A DNA stretch of 64,000 nt from the NCBI GenBank assembly GCA_964369775.1, contig CAYJHQ010000011.1, positions 1 to 64,000 on the forward strand. The letters run 5' to 3'. Below, piece after piece: positions 53,891-62,549 of this stretch. A model generated the notes under the pieces. The model made no database searches, was not told where the DNA came from, and saw only the letters and a program-made list of their open reading frames with translations. Made by a program: the position numbers and the translations under genes. How positions within the stretch are numbered: the first letter of the stretch is position 1; each line of letters starts with the position of its first letter. The DNA comes from CAUPWF01 sp964369775. Lineage in GTDB: Bacteria; Bacillota; Clostridia; Lachnospirales; Lachnospiraceae.

Positions 53891-54244
53891 ATGAACTTTC
53901 AAGATAGATTAAAAAATGTGAGAGAAGCACGTGGACTCACACAAGGGGAATTAGCTGATATTCTAGGTGTAACAAGGCCTACTATTTCAGGTTACGAAAC
54001 CAAAGGTACTCAGCCCGACTACGAAAAGTTAATAAAGCTTTCAAATGTCTTAAATGTGTCGATTGACTATCTAGTTTCTGGCAATAAAGAACTTGTTGAT
54101 TGCAACATACAGGTTTCTGTCAAACGGGTAAATCGTGAGTTTAATCAGTTGTTTCGCGACTTATCTCCAAAAGAAAAAACTGAAACTATTGCCTATATGA
54201 AATACTTAAAACACCTTACAGCTCAAGGTACTAAAGAGGAATAA
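53891..54244 (+). CDS. XRE family helix-turn-helix regulator
   Basis: A 117-residue DNA-binding protein. HTH at residues ~4-58: FQDRLKNVREARGLTQGELADILGVTRPTISGYETKGTQPDYEKLIKLSNVLNVSIDYLV is a Cro/C1-type domain. The C-terminal 50 residues (VNREFNQLFRDLSPKEKTETIAYMKYLKHL) are helical, as in small Clostridia repressors of the same layout. ATG follows AGAGGAGA. Divergent from the small membrane-protein gene with a 233-bp gap. A TAAAAT -10 (53858-53863) is seen without a good -35. The stop codon is within the terminator stem. The regulon is unknown. Confidence 0.9.
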   Translation: MNFQDRLKNVREARGLTQGELADILGVTRPTISGYETKGTQPDYEKLIKLSNVLNVSIDYLVSGNKELVDCNIQVSVKRVNREFNQLFRDLSPKEKTETIAYMKYLKHLTAQGTKEE

Positions 54245-54276
54245 GAAACCGACTATCCTTCGTTTCTTATTCCTCT
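54235..54276. terminator. Bidirectional terminator between the XRE gene and hisC
   Basis: Perfect 15-bp inverted repeat (54235-54249 and 54262-54276) with a 12-nt loop; the XRE stop codon lies in the left arm and hisC stops 5 bp beyond the right arm. Confidence 0.85.
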
Positions 54277-54280
54277 CTTG

Positions 54281-55336
54281 CTATTTTACATATTCTTTTA
54301 ATCTAACCAATAACTCTTCCATCTCTTTCTTTGTACCAATTGTAATTCTCAAATAGTCTTTTAATCGCTCAGAATCAAAATATCGCACATAGATTCCTTC
54401 TTTTTTTAAGTCTTCAAATACTTTTTTTGCATCTAATTTTTGATGCTTCACAAATACAAAATTTCCTTTTGAATTTGGAAATTCAAATCCCAAATCCACA
54501 ATCGATTTTTTAAACCACTCTCTCGTATCAACAATTTTTTTTACTGTCTGTTCGTAGTAATTCGTATCTTCTATCGCTTCTATCCCTAGGTCTAAGGATG
54601 CTTTATTAAGCGTATAAGAATTAAATGCATATTTCACATCGCTTAAACAGCGGATTAAAGCCTGGTTAGATATAGCATAACCGATTCTCATACCTGCCAT
54701 TGACTTTGATTTAGAAAAAGTCTGAACCACAATCAAGTTCTCATATTTCTCTATCAGTTCAATCGCAGATTTCCCAGCAAAATCAATATATGCTTCATCT
54801 ACAATCACGATGGACTCTTGATTATTCATCAAAATCTCTTCTACAAACTCTAATTCTTCATATACCCCTGTTGGAGCGTTTGGATTCGGAAAGATAATCC
54901 CTCCATTTTCATATTTGTAATCTTCTCTTACCATCTTAAAGGATTCATCTAACATGCAGTTTTTATAAGGAATTTGAAATAAATCTGCCCAAACCTTATA
55001 AAAAGCATATGTAATATCAGGAAATAAAATTGGTGTTTTTGAATTAAAAAATGTTAGAAAGCAAAGTGCTAACACATCATCTGAACCAACACCTGCAAAT
55101 ACTTGTTCTTTTTTTACTCCATGCACTTTCGCAATAGCTTCTATCAACTTCCCGCAGGTAGGATCTGGGTAAAATTTGAAATCATCTGGGTTCATAGACT
55201 TTAGTAACGCTTCTACCTTTGGAGATGGTGGATATGGATTTTCATTAGTGTTTAGTTTAATCACTTTTCCAGTTGGTTGTTCTCCTGGAACATAAGGTTC
55301 TACTTCTCTAATTTTCTCTCGTAATTTTGCATTCAT
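54281..55336 (-). CDS. hisC: HisC-type histidinol-phosphate/aromatic aminotransferase
   Basis: A 351-residue PLP class I/II aminotransferase of the HisC subfamily: VIKLNTNENPYPPSPKV (substrate loop), FAGVGSDDVL, PNPNAPTGV, VDEAYIDFAG and the PLP lysine in QTFSKSKSMAGMRIGYA, with FVRYF..LKDYLRITIGT at the end. Converts histidinol phosphate and 2-oxoglutarate, but many members work on phenylalanine/tyrosine. No other his gene is in the window and it follows another aminotransferase by 8 bp, so an aromatic or other role is quite possible. Expression would come from the DUF2156 gene's promoter. Confidence 0.88.
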   Translation of the reverse strand: MNAKLREKIREVEPYVPGEQPTGKVIKLNTNENPYPPSPKVEALLKSMNPDDFKFYPDPTCGKLIEAIAKVHGVKKEQVFAGVGSDDVLALCFLTFFNSKTPILFPDITYAFYKVWADLFQIPYKNCMLDESFKMVREDYKYENGGIIFPNPNAPTGVYEELEFVEEILMNNQESIVIVDEAYIDFAGKSAIELIEKYENLIVVQTFSKSKSMAGMRIGYAISNQALIRCLSDVKYAFNSYTLNKASLDLGIEAIEDTNYYEQTVKKIVDTREWFKKSIVDLGFEFPNSKGNFVFVKHQKLDAKKVFEDLKKEGIYVRYFDSERLKDYLRITIGTKKEMEELLVRLKEYVK

Positions 55337-55344
55337 AAGCGTCC

Positions 55345-56529
55345 CTACTTGTATTCTTTCATTAATTCTTTAAATTTCGGTAGTGAATTTACAATTGTTT
55401 CATAAGCAACGCAATATGCAATTCTTACATATCCCGGACAACCAAATGATGTTCCCGGTACAATAAGTATATTATACTTTTTTGCTTCGCTTACAAAAGC
55501 TTTTTCATCTTCTATTGGTGACTTTACAAATAGATAAAACGCCCCTTCTGGTTTTATGCATTCAAACCCAAGTTCACTCAATCCTTTATATAACGTTTCT
55601 CTATTTTTATTATAATAAGAAATATCTGTCTTTTCGCTGATACACTTTTCTACAATCTTTTGCTGTAGAGTTGGTGCATTTACAAATCCTAGAATTCTAT
55701 TTGCAACACAAGCAGCATTAATCACTAACTCACTATCTTCCACTTCATCTGGAATAACTAGGTATCCAATCCTTTGCCCTGGTAACGATAAGGACTTACT
55801 GTAAGAATAACCAATGATTGTATTCGCATAATACTTTGTAAGATACGGAACTTCTACTCCATCAAATGCTAATTCTCTATAAGGCTCATCTGACACTAGA
55901 TAAATTGCTGTGCCATACTCTTTTTGCTTTTCTTCTAATATCTTTGCAATTGCCTTAATAGTGGATTTTGAATAAACTACACCTGTAGGATTATTAGGTG
56001 TATTTACTATTACCGCCTTTGTTTTTTCTGTAATTTTCTCTTTGAACTCATCTAACTTTGGTTGGAAATCCACAGTATTTGGAGATACTTCTACAATTAC
56101 TCCATCAAAATTGCTTACATAAGATCGATATTCTCCAAAATAAGGTGCAAATACTATCACCTCATCTCCTGGATTTAATAAAGTCTTTAATATAACATTT
56201 AAACCACCTGCAGCACCTACTGTCATGATAATATTCTTCGCATTAAACTGGGTTTCATGATTCTCATTAATAAAATTTGCAATAGTCTCTCTTACTTCTT
56301 GATAACCTGCATTATTGCTATAACCATGTAACACTACTGGATCTTCTGTATCAAAAATTTCTTTTACTGCTTCTTTTACGCTTACTGGCGCCGGAACATT
56401 TGGATTTCCCAAACTGAAATCGTATACATTTTCTGCTCCATGTATTTGTTTTAACCTAGCACCTTCTTCAAACATAGCTCTAATCGCCGAACTATTAGCT
56501 ACCATATTTTCCATTTTTTTTGAAATCAT
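55345..56529 (-). CDS. Pyridoxal-phosphate aminotransferase, class I (AAT-I)
   Basis: A 394-residue cytoplasmic aminotransferase: YDFSLGNPNVPAP, TVGAAGGLNVILKTLLNPGDEVIVFAPYF, NTPNNPTGVVYSK, SDEPYREL and the PLP lysine region GYSYSKSLSLPGQRIGY, ending with PGTSFGCPGYVRIAYC. It is of the aspartate/aromatic-like group; the substrate is not decidable. ATG at 56527-56529 follows AGGGTGG at 8 nt, and the stop codon of the upstream DUF2156 gene is one base before it; the longer frame starts with TTG inside that gene. hisC starts 8 bp downstream, so the three form one operon. Confidence 0.88.
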   Translation of the reverse strand: MISKKMENMVANSSAIRAMFEEGARLKQIHGAENVYDFSLGNPNVPAPVSVKEAVKEIFDTEDPVVLHGYSNNAGYQEVRETIANFINENHETQFNAKNIIMTVGAAGGLNVILKTLLNPGDEVIVFAPYFGEYRSYVSNFDGVIVEVSPNTVDFQPKLDEFKEKITEKTKAVIVNTPNNPTGVVYSKSTIKAIAKILEEKQKEYGTAIYLVSDEPYRELAFDGVEVPYLTKYYANTIIGYSYSKSLSLPGQRIGYLVIPDEVEDSELVINAACVANRILGFVNAPTLQQKIVEKCISEKTDISYYNKNRETLYKGLSELGFECIKPEGAFYLFVKSPIEDEKAFVSEAKKYNILIVPGTSFGCPGYVRIAYCVAYETIVNSLPKFKELMKEYK

Positions 56530-56530
56530 A

Positions 56531-57442
56531 TCACTGTCCACCCTTTCTTGTAACAAATCCTTTTTCTATTAAAAATACTGGTCGGTAAGATAGCTTTGCC
56601 TTTCTAAGCCCTTCTGATCCTGTATCTTCTTCTCTATTGATATACTTAAATTCCTGACATTCATTTGTAACAAACTGCTGATTAATCATTGGGTATGCAC
56701 CTTGAATATCCGCAAATGCTTTTTCGATATGCACAACAAATGTCTCTCCACAAATAGCTTCCCCTAGAGTAAATGCTACTATTTCTCCATCAACCTTCAG
56801 TATCCCGCCAGTCAAGCCGAGTTCTTTAAACAAGCGTAATGCGTTCAATGTTACACACATCTCGTTATTTTTGTCATCATCTTCATCACAATGATTAATG
56901 TTTCTCCATTTTAATGCCATTTGGAAACAATCTTCTAAGTTACCATCCGTCAACGTTTCATAAGACCAATCTTCATACATAGCCTTAAATTTATTAATAT
57001 GGTTTCTCTTTGCATGCAGTTTTTTCCCTGCTAATGTAGTCAGCTTCTCACATTCATATACATAGTCTGCTATATCTCTATCATATTCTATCTGGTATCT
57101 ATCTGGATACCAAGCCTCTAATTGTTCAAACATTTCAGGTGTCACATTGTAAAACTTCAACTCTTCGCAACGCTCTTTACAATACTCTTCTAAGACAGTA
57201 ATTGCTTTTTGTACATTTTCATCTGAGCCTACTGGAAATGCAAATGCCAATTCCTTGTTTTCAGCTTTGAACACAGCTGTATTTTCTACTAAAGCATACT
57301 CAACATTATAATATCTAGCCCATAAGAAAACATTTACAAATGTTCTTTCACAGCTTCTACTACAATATGTCTTAAATAAGTTATCTATTGTCTCTTTATC
57401 TTCTATCACTGGTCTTCTAAATCCTAATTCCACTGTACTCAT
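56531..57442 (-). CDS. DUF2156 domain protein (GNAT-fold aminoacyl-transferase relative)
   Basis: A 303-residue protein of the DUF2156 family, whose fold is two GNAT-like halves as in the catalytic domain of MprF (phosphatidylglycerol lysyltransferase). Segments: FKTYCSRSCERTFVNVFLWARYYNV, GKKLHAKRNHINKFKAMYED (the family's 'KKLHAKRN' motif), and VVHIEKAFADIQGAYPMINQQFV...YINREEDTGSEGLRKAKLSYRPVFLIEK. There is no membrane part, so it is not an MprF. Its substrates are unknown. First gene of the operon with two aminotransferases, one base upstream of the first. Confidence 0.87.
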   Translation of the reverse strand: MSTVELGFRRPVIEDKETIDNLFKTYCSRSCERTFVNVFLWARYYNVEYALVENTAVFKAENKELAFAFPVGSDENVQKAITVLEEYCKERCEELKFYNVTPEMFEQLEAWYPDRYQIEYDRDIADYVYECEKLTTLAGKKLHAKRNHINKFKAMYEDWSYETLTDGNLEDCFQMALKWRNINHCDEDDDKNNEMCVTLNALRLFKELGLTGGILKVDGEIVAFTLGEAICGETFVVHIEKAFADIQGAYPMINQQFVTNECQEFKYINREEDTGSEGLRKAKLSYRPVFLIEKGFVTRKGGQ

Positions 57443-57573
57443 CCTTCACTTTCTTCAAAACATTTTACGTTAATTATTTTAGTATAACATATTTTTGCAA
57501 CACTCAAAACTCCTTTTTTCTGAATTTGATTTCCTCTACGTCTTTCCATTCAAGTGCTAAGCTCAGCTTTGTA

Positions 57574-58464
57574 CTATAAATTTCCTGCTGCATGCAATAA
57601 TTCAAGGATAGACACTTTTTCCTTTAATTTATCCTTCCCTTCTTTTGCTAAAACTAGTGTCCCGATTTCCCAGTCTGCTAATGTATCACGAATCGGAATT
57701 GCTACAATTCCTTTCCTTTCTAAATCGTAACATACATGCTCTGCACATATATTAATCGCTCTTCCTTTTGCAACCAAATCTATCATAATTTCTATCTCAT
57801 TAGCTTCAAAAACAATATTAGGCTTCTGTTTATTCCTTTGAAATTCAAGCATAACATTAGTATGTAAGTTTAAATTGTCATCACATAGCACAATTGGAAT
57901 ACCATTTAGCTCATCGAAAGATAACGTCTCCCTATTAGCTATTGGATACTTTTTATTTGCAATCACAAAAAGTTTTTCTCTTTTAATTTTTGTAAATGTC
58001 AATCCTATTCCGTCTATAGGTCTTGTTGATATAGCAATATCTAATTTATTCTCTCGAATCATCTGTTCACAAATTTTATCATAAGTCTCTGTGATTTCCA
58101 ATTTAACACCTTTGTTTTTTTCAAAAAATCCCATAAGTACATCTGCACCTAACGTTCGTAAAGCTCCTGGAACTACTCCTAGCCGTAGAACAGTTGTTTT
58201 TGTCCGAAACTGCTTTTCTAAGTCTTGACAAAATAGACGATGTCGCTCTAATTCTGTTGTAACTTTTTCGTAGAGGTATTCTCCCTCTTGAGTTAATGAT
58301 ATCGAATTTGTGCTTCTCGTGAATAATTCTACACCTAGTGAAAATTCTAATTTTTTCATAGCTTTACTCAATGCCTGTTGCGTTATGTATAGCTTCTGTG
58401 AAGCTTTTAAAATACTATTATATCTACACACCTCTACAAAGTATTTCATTTCCTTAATATCCAT
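57574..58464 (-). CDS. LysR family transcription regulator, likely for the OYE/FAD reductase
   Basis: A 296-residue LTTR: helix-turn-helix FVEVCRYNSILKASQKLYITQQALSKAMKKLEFSLGVELFTR near the start, then the effector domain TTVLRLGVVPGALRTLGADVLMGFF, LDIAISTRPIDG and IPIVLCDDN. The ATG at 58462-58464 follows AAGGAAGG at 7 nt; the longer frame is less well placed. It lies 104 bp downstream of the flavin reductase on the same strand, a common arrangement for LTTRs controlling that neighbour, and a 21-bp palindrome sits about 75 bp upstream of that gene's predicted transcription start. The link is inferred. Confidence 0.9.
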   Translation of the reverse strand: MDIKEMKYFVEVCRYNSILKASQKLYITQQALSKAMKKLEFSLGVELFTRSTNSISLTQEGEYLYEKVTTELERHRLFCQDLEKQFRTKTTVLRLGVVPGALRTLGADVLMGFFEKNKGVKLEITETYDKICEQMIRENKLDIAISTRPIDGIGLTFTKIKREKLFVIANKKYPIANRETLSFDELNGIPIVLCDDNLNLHTNVMLEFQRNKQKPNIVFEANEIEIMIDLVAKGRAINICAEHVCYDLERKGIVAIPIRDTLADWEIGTLVLAKEGKDKLKEKVSILELLHAAGNL

Positions 58465-58568
58465 AGCACTACCTTCCTTTAATTCATGCAACTTTCTCCT
58501 AAACGAAGAAAAGATACTATGCTTATTATAGCATACTACCTTTTCATGATTAATATCAATATATATGT

Positions 58569-60521
58569 TTATAGCTGAATTGCTCTATAAAAAGCTGCGT
58601 GAATTGCATTGTGTATATCTTTCGCTTTCTCGCAATCACCTACTATATAAGTTTCTGGAATCAGTTCTTTCAACTCATCCACTGCTTCAAATGTAGGTCT
58701 TAGACCAAGTGCTAGTACAATACTATCTGCTACTATCTCACTTCTCCTCCATTGCTTATCAATAATTTCTACTCCTGATGGATTGAATTTTTCAATCTTC
58801 ACTTGGTCTACAACCTTAACATTGTTTTCATTTAATAAATCCATGAGTGCCACGCGATTTGCCCAGAATACATCCTGACATAATTCGTCTCTACTTTGCA
58901 TATCTACAATTGTTACATTTTTTCCTTGTTGCGCTAATGCAATAGCGCTTTCTGTTCCGCTTAATCCACCACCACATACAACGACATTTTGTCCAACTTC
59001 AACCTGCTGCGCATCTACGGCTGTAACAAAGTTAACATTCTCTTGCTCAACACCTTCAATTGGTGGTTTGAACTCTGTCGCACCAGTTGCTATAAATAAT
59101 GCATCTGGAGATATCTCTTCTACAAGTTCTGCTGTTACCTCTGTATTTAATATAATTTCCACTCCACTTTCATGGGTAGTCTTAATCATCCAATCAGTAT
59201 AGATTTTCAAGTCTGCTTTCATATCCAAGGTGCTCGCTTCATGAAGCATACCACCTAATCTATCTGACTTCTCATATAGAGTAACATCATGCCCTCTCAT
59301 GATAGCTGTTTGTGCTGCTTGCATACCTGCTGGTCCACCACCTACTATCATAACTTTCTTGCTGACTCTTGCGAGTGGCATATTATGATACCTTGACTCT
59401 TGCCCTACTACTGGATTTAAGCTACAACGCACTTGTCGGCCTGGAAAGATTTCTTTTAGACAATTATAACATCTAATGCATGGTCTGATTTTATCCTCTT
59501 CTCCTCTATACCCTTTTGTAACCGTTTCTCCATCTACAATTAATGCACGAGCCATGCCTATTAAATCAGCATCTCCATCATTAAGGATTCTCTCTGCATC
59601 ATCTAGCGTACTAATAGATCCTACCACAGTCACAGGAATATTTAATTCCTTCTTGATTTTACTAGCACTATTTACATTGATGCAATGCTCTATTGTATTT
59701 GGTTGTAAACAATATTTGATACATAATGGATTTGTAATGAGTCCCGTAGAAATATGTACTTTATCCAAATATTTTTCAGCCTGTTTTAAAAAAGCTATTG
59801 TTTCTTCAATTGGCATTCCCCCTGGAATTCTTTCTTCCGCACTTATTCTGCAGTCAATTGCCATCTTCCCCCCAACTCTTTTATGTACAGCTTCTAATAT
59901 CTGCATAGGGAATCTCATACGATTTTCAAGCGTTCCTCCGTACCAATCAATTCTGGTGTTTGATGCTGGAGATAAGAATTGTGTAATTAAATTTCCATGA
60001 GCCGCATGAATCATAATCGCGTCAAAACCAGCTCTCAAAAGTCTATCTGCACAATCTGCAAATTGTTCAACAATTGTATCAATATCCTTTTGATCCATCA
60101 TTTTTACGTAACGAGACTTTCCTTCCATCGGAGTGGTTGTTACTCCCATTGCTTCTCTTTCCAGTAATTCAGGAATTGCTGTATTGCCACCATGGTTCAT
60201 CTCTACGCTTAACTTTGCCCCATATTTATGCGCTTCTTCTGCCAACCTGCTAAGACCTAGAATATCCGTCTCTCTTGTCATTGACAATGCTCCCATAAAA
60301 CCATCACCACAAGTTCTGTCAACCACCGTATCACCAATGGTAATGAGTCCTGCACCTGTTCTTGCCTGCATTCCAATGTACTCCACTAATTCCGAAGTTA
60401 CTCTTCCCTCTGCGTCTGCATGACAGGAAACCATAGGAGTGAACTCAATTCTGTTCTTTAATTTCATCGGTCCACACTGAATAGGTTCAAAAATTTTATT
60501 ATATTTGCTAAATTTAGGCAT
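58569..60521 (-). CDS. Old-yellow-enzyme/FAD-dependent 2-enoate reductase (2,4-dienoyl-CoA reductase family)
   Basis: A 650-residue three-part oxidoreductase: FMN TIM-barrel (residues ~1-370) with IRFPMQILEAVHKRVGG and IMIHAAHGNLITQFLSP; an iron-sulfur site CIRCYNC with a further Cys 11 residues on; and FAD (VGGGPAGMQAAQTA) and NAD (VVCGGGLSGTESAIALAQQG) Rossmann modules. This is the trimethylamine dehydrogenase/enoate reductase/BaiCD/BaiH layout, used to reduce C=C bonds of enoates, bile-acid or aromatic unsaturated acids. The substrate is open; it could be linked to aromatic-acid metabolism suggested by iorAB-paaK at 20-23.5 kb. Promoter TTGACG-17-TATAAA; upstream palindrome at 60606-60626. 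Confidence 0.92.
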   Translation of the reverse strand: MPKFSKYNKIFEPIQCGPMKLKNRIEFTPMVSCHADAEGRVTSELVEYIGMQARTGAGLITIGDTVVDRTCGDGFMGALSMTRETDILGLSRLAEEAHKYGAKLSVEMNHGGNTAIPELLEREAMGVTTTPMEGKSRYVKMMDQKDIDTIVEQFADCADRLLRAGFDAIMIHAAHGNLITQFLSPASNTRIDWYGGTLENRMRFPMQILEAVHKRVGGKMAIDCRISAEERIPGGMPIEETIAFLKQAEKYLDKVHISTGLITNPLCIKYCLQPNTIEHCINVNSASKIKKELNIPVTVVGSISTLDDAERILNDGDADLIGMARALIVDGETVTKGYRGEEDKIRPCIRCYNCLKEIFPGRQVRCSLNPVVGQESRYHNMPLARVSKKVMIVGGGPAGMQAAQTAIMRGHDVTLYEKSDRLGGMLHEASTLDMKADLKIYTDWMIKTTHESGVEIILNTEVTAELVEEISPDALFIATGATEFKPPIEGVEQENVNFVTAVDAQQVEVGQNVVVCGGGLSGTESAIALAQQGKNVTIVDMQSRDELCQDVFWANRVALMDLLNENNVKVVDQVKIEKFNPSGVEIIDKQWRRSEIVADSIVLALGLRPTFEAVDELKELIPETYIVGDCEKAKDIHNAIHAAFYRAIQL

Positions 60522-60546
60522 CTTTTATCTCCTCGCTTTTAATTAT

Positions 60547-60575
60547 TTTATATATTCATCATACGACTTCGTCAA
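60547..60575 (-). promoter_or_regulatory. Sigma-A promoter of the flavin reductase gene
   Basis: Minus strand: TTGACG (60570-60575), 17-bp spacer, TATAAA (60547-60552), about 25 bp ahead of the coding start, with AGGAG at the right distance. Confidence 0.82.
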
Positions 60576-60605
60576 AATAATATCAAACAAGTAAATTTCT
60601 ACGTA

Positions 60606-60626
60606 AGTACAACTTGGAGTTGTACT
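60606..60626. promoter_or_regulatory. 21-bp palindrome upstream of the flavin reductase
   Basis: AGTACAACT-TGG-AGTTGTACT: 9-bp perfect arms and a 3-bp centre, centred about 75 bp upstream of the predicted transcription start at ~60541. The position suits a LysR activation site; the T-N11-A core is not exact. Confidence 0.7.
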
Positions 60627-60668
60627 AATTGTTTTAATTCGACTTCTACTTTTTTTAATTTAAATCAC

Positions 60669-60697
60669 TTGACAGACGAATATAGTTAGGTTAATAT
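60669..60697 (+). promoter_or_regulatory. Sigma-A promoter of the marR-MATE-GNAT operon
   Basis: TTGACA (60669-60674), 17-bp spacer, TAATAT (60692-60697). It is overlapped by the direct repeats described in the next entry. Confidence 0.85.
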
Positions 60698-60720
60698 AGT
60701 TAGTATAAAGTAATTAGTTA
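60679..60720 (+). repeat. Direct repeats AATATAGTTAG at the marR promoter, candidate MarR operator
   Basis: AATATAGTTAG at 60679-60689 and 60693-60703 (14 bp apart), and a degraded third copy AATTAGTTA at 60712-60720. They cover the spacer, -10 and start region, where a repressor would block RNA polymerase. Confidence 0.6.
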
Positions 60721-60751
60721 AATGTATCTATTTTAATAAAGGAGAGATTTT

Positions 60752-61210
60752 ATGAATAACAAACTAACAAAAGCACTGAAGCGAATAACACACGATACTG
60801 CAATATACGAATTAAAGCGTCTTTATTCTTATAACAAAAAAAGTGTTCTATCATATCACGACACTCTTTACCTCAATATCATCGAGGCCCACCCGAATAA
60901 ATATACCTCATCTCAAATTGCTGATTTACTGAAGATTACTCGCCCTTCTGTAACAGAGAAAATAAATCAATTGTGCAAAAAGGGATATATTTTAAGAACC
61001 CAAAGCAAAGCAGATAAGAGAATCTTTTATCTTTCAATTAACCCAAATGGACCTAAAGATTATGAAACTACTGCTGAATACGAGGATGAATTAGAGCATG
61101 ATATTTTAACAAAATTCGGCGAGGAAAAAGTGGATTTATTCTGTGAAATGATAGAGTATTTATCCGATTTAATGTCCGATCAAATGAATGAGGAGAGTGG
61201 AAATGAATAG
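60752..61210 (+). CDS. MarR family transcription regulator
   Basis: A 152-residue repressor/activator: KKSVLSYHDTLYLNIIEAHPNKYTSSQIADLLKITRPSVTEKINQLCKKGYILR is the winged-helix, with the beta-wing SKADKRIFYLS; helices at both ends form the dimer. MarR proteins that precede a MATE gene typically repress it. ATG follows AAAGGAGAG at about 8 nt. Its last 8 nt overlap the MATE start, so translation is coupled. Its promoter is overlapped by direct repeats, suggesting self-control. Confidence 0.93.
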   Translation: MNNKLTKALKRITHDTAIYELKRLYSYNKKSVLSYHDTLYLNIIEAHPNKYTSSQIADLLKITRPSVTEKINQLCKKGYILRTQSKADKRIFYLSINPNGPKDYETTAEYEDELEHDILTKFGEEKVDLFCEMIEYLSDLMSDQMNEESGNE

Positions 61211-62537
61211 CCCCTTAGCAAATAATTTTAATATGCCTGCACTTTTAAAATACACTTTACCTAGTATGCTTATGATGCTTTTCATGTCAACTTATTCCAT
61301 CATTGATGGCGTTTTCGTTTCAACATTTATTGGCGAGAGCGCATTAGCTGCCGTAAATCTAGTAATGCCATTGCTTGGGATTGTACTAGCTATTGGACTT
61401 ATGTTTGCAACCGGTGGCAATGCCGTAATTGCTAATTTATTAGGTCAGGGGCGGAAAAGAGAGGCACAAGAGTTTTTAACTGTAATTTATATTATTGGAG
61501 GAATCCTAGGGTTTATACTTACTATGATTGTTATACTCTTCCCTGATGAACTGCTCACTTTGTTAAATGTAAGTGATAGCCTATATTCCTTAGCTAAAGA
61601 TTATATGCTCAGTTTAGCAGGTTTTCTAATCCCTGTTTTCTTCATGGTATTTATTCAATCATTTATGGTAACTGCTGGTCATCCAGCATTTGGTCTTGTA
61701 CTAAGCCTTGCTGGAGGTATCACAAATATTATACTTGACTATGTATTCATTTCGCCTAATTTATTAGATTTAGGTATTACAGGTGCTGGACTTGCAACTG
61801 GAATTGGCAATGCACTTCCTGGAGTAATCGGTTTTTTTTATTTCATCTTTAATAGAAAATGCTCGCTACATTTTGTGAAACCAAAATTAAAGTTAAAAAC
61901 ACTTGGTCAGAGTATATTTAATGGCTCATCCGAATTAGTAGGCTCACTTGCAACGTCTATTACAACGTTAATGTTTAATTTCATCTTGCTTAATATGGCT
62001 GGTGATGCTGGTGTCGCTGCTATAAGTGTTATCCTTTATATACAAATGTTCCAAAATGCTATCTACTCCGGATATACCCTAGGAGTTTCACCAATAATAG
62101 CCTTTAAATATGGTGAAAAGAATTATAGTGGTTTGCACAGGATAATCATACAAAGTTTCAAAATTATTTCTGTTGCATCAGTACTCGTGATTGCACTCAC
62201 GTTACTTCTTTCAAATCAAGCGGTAGGAATCTTTATAGAAAGCGATAGTGCTACCTTTGAATTAGCAAGAAACGGTTTACTCCTCTTTGCACCAGCATAC
62301 TTGTTTATGGGATTTAACATCTTTTTCTCTGCGATGTTCACCTCTTTATCAAACGGTAGAGTATCAGCTACAATTTCAGTATTACGAAGCTTAGTATTCA
62401 TCATCATTGCACTACTTATCTTTCCTAAAATATTCGGATTAAACGGGGTATGGATTGCAGTACCTATTGCTGAATTCTTTGCAATACTTATATCTACTTA
62501 CTTTTATAAACGCAACAAAAAAATCTATCATTATTAG
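61203..62537 (+). CDS. MATE family efflux transporter (MarR-linked)
   Basis: A 444-residue twelve-helix multidrug-type exporter: LLKYTLPSMLMMLFMSTYSIIDGVFVSTFIG, MFATGGNAVIANLLGQGRKREAQEF, SLAGGITNIILDYVFISPNLLDLGI, and a C-terminal half of the same fold. ATG at 61203 is preferred over the earlier in-frame codon (61188) because AGGAGAG precedes it; the start lies 8 bp inside marR. The GNAT gene is 12 bp downstream. A third, separate MATE locus in the window, more similar in setting to MepA of Staphylococcus (MepR-MepA) than to the pair at 24-26.7 kb. Confidence 0.92.
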   Translation: MNSPLANNFNMPALLKYTLPSMLMMLFMSTYSIIDGVFVSTFIGESALAAVNLVMPLLGIVLAIGLMFATGGNAVIANLLGQGRKREAQEFLTVIYIIGGILGFILTMIVILFPDELLTLLNVSDSLYSLAKDYMLSLAGFLIPVFFMVFIQSFMVTAGHPAFGLVLSLAGGITNIILDYVFISPNLLDLGITGAGLATGIGNALPGVIGFFYFIFNRKCSLHFVKPKLKLKTLGQSIFNGSSELVGSLATSITTLMFNFILLNMAGDAGVAAISVILYIQMFQNAIYSGYTLGVSPIIAFKYGEKNYSGLHRIIIQSFKIISVASVLVIALTLLLSNQAVGIFIESDSATFELARNGLLLFAPAYLFMGFNIFFSAMFTSLSNGRVSATISVLRSLVFIIIALLIFPKIFGLNGVWIAVPIAEFFAILISTYFYKRNKKIYHY

Positions 62538-62549
62538 GGGATAGTTATT

